The notes under the pieces: model-generated
The model's input: the letters and a program-made list of their open reading frames with translations, nothing else
Told to the model about the DNA's origin: nothing
Database searches by the model: none
In this document: one piece after another, positions 5,143-5,744 of the stretch
Position numbering within the stretch: position 1 is the first letter of the stretch
How the letters are laid out: the number at the start of each line of letters is the position of its first letter
Program-made: the position numbers and the translations under genes
Assembly (NCBI GenBank): GCA_964567585.1
Contig: CAZMND010000120.1
Coordinates: 1-5,744, forward strand
Origin: CALZKI01 sp964567585
GTDB lineage: Bacteria; Bacillota; Clostridia; Lachnospirales; Lachnospiraceae
Reading direction: 5' to 3'
Length of the DNA: 5,744 nucleotides

Positions 5143-5744
5143 ATAATCTTACCGGTACATTTTTTTCTCTCAAATACCGTTTTACTTCATTAATTTCCAG
5201 TTCCTTAAAATGGAATAACGATGCTGCCAAAGCCGCATCTGCTTTTCCAACAGTAAGTGCATCGTAAAAATGCTCCATATTTCCGGCTCCACCGGAAGCA
5301 ATTACCGGGATGGATACATTTTCAGAAATAATCTTTGTCAGTTCAATATCATATCCGGCCTTTGTTCCGTCGCAGTCCATACTTGTTAAAAGTATTTCTC
5401 CTGCGCCCAGCTCATTAACTTTCATCGCCCATTCCACGGCATCGATCCCCATATCAACTCTACCGCCGTTTTTGTAGATATTCCAGCCACTTCCATCTGC
5501 TCTTCTCTTTGCATCAATAGCTACAACTACACATTGGCTTCCGAACTTATCTGCCGCTTCACTAATAAGGTTTGGATTCATAATCGCCGCTGAATTTACG
5601 GAAATCTTGTCCGCTCCTTCTCTTAAAATCGCCTTGAAATCATCAATAGTTCTGATACCGCCACCAACCGTAAAAGGAATAAATACTTTTTCGGCAACCT
5701 TTCTGACCATATCCACAACCGTATTTCTTGCATCGCTAGATGCT
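5141..5744 (-). CDS. hisF: Imidazole glycerol phosphate synthase, cyclase subunit (N-terminal part outside the window)
   Basis: HisF is a cytoplasmic (beta-alpha)8 barrel. With the glutaminase HisH it converts PRFAR and ammonia to imidazole glycerol phosphate, which continues to histidine, and AICAR, which returns to purine synthesis. The 200 residues visible begin with ASSDARNTVVDMVRK and continue with FTVGGGIRT, VVVAIDAKR (holding the second catalytic Asp of the family), ILLTSMDCDGTKAGYD, PVIASGGAG and AAASLFHF-like AALAASLFHF near the end. The family is about 250 residues, so roughly 50 residues, including the first catalytic Asp, are off the right edge. The in-frame GTG at 5716 is internal, not the start: the preceding codons match the family. 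HisA shares the fold, but the ASSDARNT and DCDGTKAGYD segments are those of HisF. It is probably the distal part of a his operon. Confidence 0.96.
   Translation of the reverse strand, partial: ASSDARNTVVDMVRKVAEKVFIPFTVGGGIRTIDDFKAILREGADKISVNSAAIMNPNLISEAADKFGSQCVVVAIDAKRRADGSGWNIYKNGGRVDMGIDAVEWAMKVNELGAGEILLTSMDCDGTKAGYDIELTKIISENVSIPVIASGGAGNMEHFYDALTVGKADAALAASLFHFKELEINEVKRYLREKNVPVRL

Noticed and set aside
5717..5744. Start of hisF at the in-frame GTG at 5716.
   Set aside because: The codons upstream (ASSDARNTV) match the conserved HisF sequence, so the frame continues past the window edge and the gene is simply cut by it.

Overview
The window looks like a piece of the chromosome of a low-GC, Gram-positive anaerobe of the Clostridia, most probably Lachnospiraceae. 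The pointers are A+T-rich spacers, strong AGGAG-type ribosome binding sites, TTGACA/TATAAT-like promoters, the style of the diaminopimelate enzymes and a secreted protein built from YGIKE(N/G)R(D/T)-type repeats. This placement is inference from style, not from a database search. Every gene I can support is on the minus strand, so the window is read from its right end to its left.

Right end (5744 to 4443): the C-terminal four fifths of hisF (histidine biosynthesis) is followed after 8 bases by a complete uracil-DNA glycosylase gene, ung. The ribosome binding site of ung overlaps the hisF stop codon, so ung probably rides on a histidine-operon transcript.

Middle (4442 to 1352): a 102-base spacer holds a strong promoter whose -10 box lies inside a perfect 14-bp inverted repeat. 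Behind it is a compact three-gene operon: a TrmB-family transcriptional regulator, meso-diaminopimelate dehydrogenase (ddh, start codon inside the regulator gene) and diaminopimelate decarboxylase (lysA, 27 bases later). Ddh makes meso-diaminopimelate in one reductive amination step and LysA decarboxylates it to L-lysine, so the two enzymes form the end of the dehydrogenase branch of lysine synthesis. The regulator is the obvious candidate to bind the inverted repeat and control its own operon. The short leader leaves no room for a lysine riboswitch.

Left end (1351 to 1): a separate promoter drives a gene for a secreted protein of 364 residues, with a signal peptide, three 42-residue repeats, a Pro/Ala/Val linker and C-terminal YwqK/MORN_2-like repeats. 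It is followed by the 5' two thirds of a tRNA-Leu(CAA), which has its own promoter overlapped by another inverted repeat and which runs off the left edge.

Nothing here looks like a mobile element, CRISPR array or phage. The most interesting points are the pairing of a TrmB-type regulator with ddh-lysA, the operator-like palindrome on its promoter, and the unassigned repeat protein.
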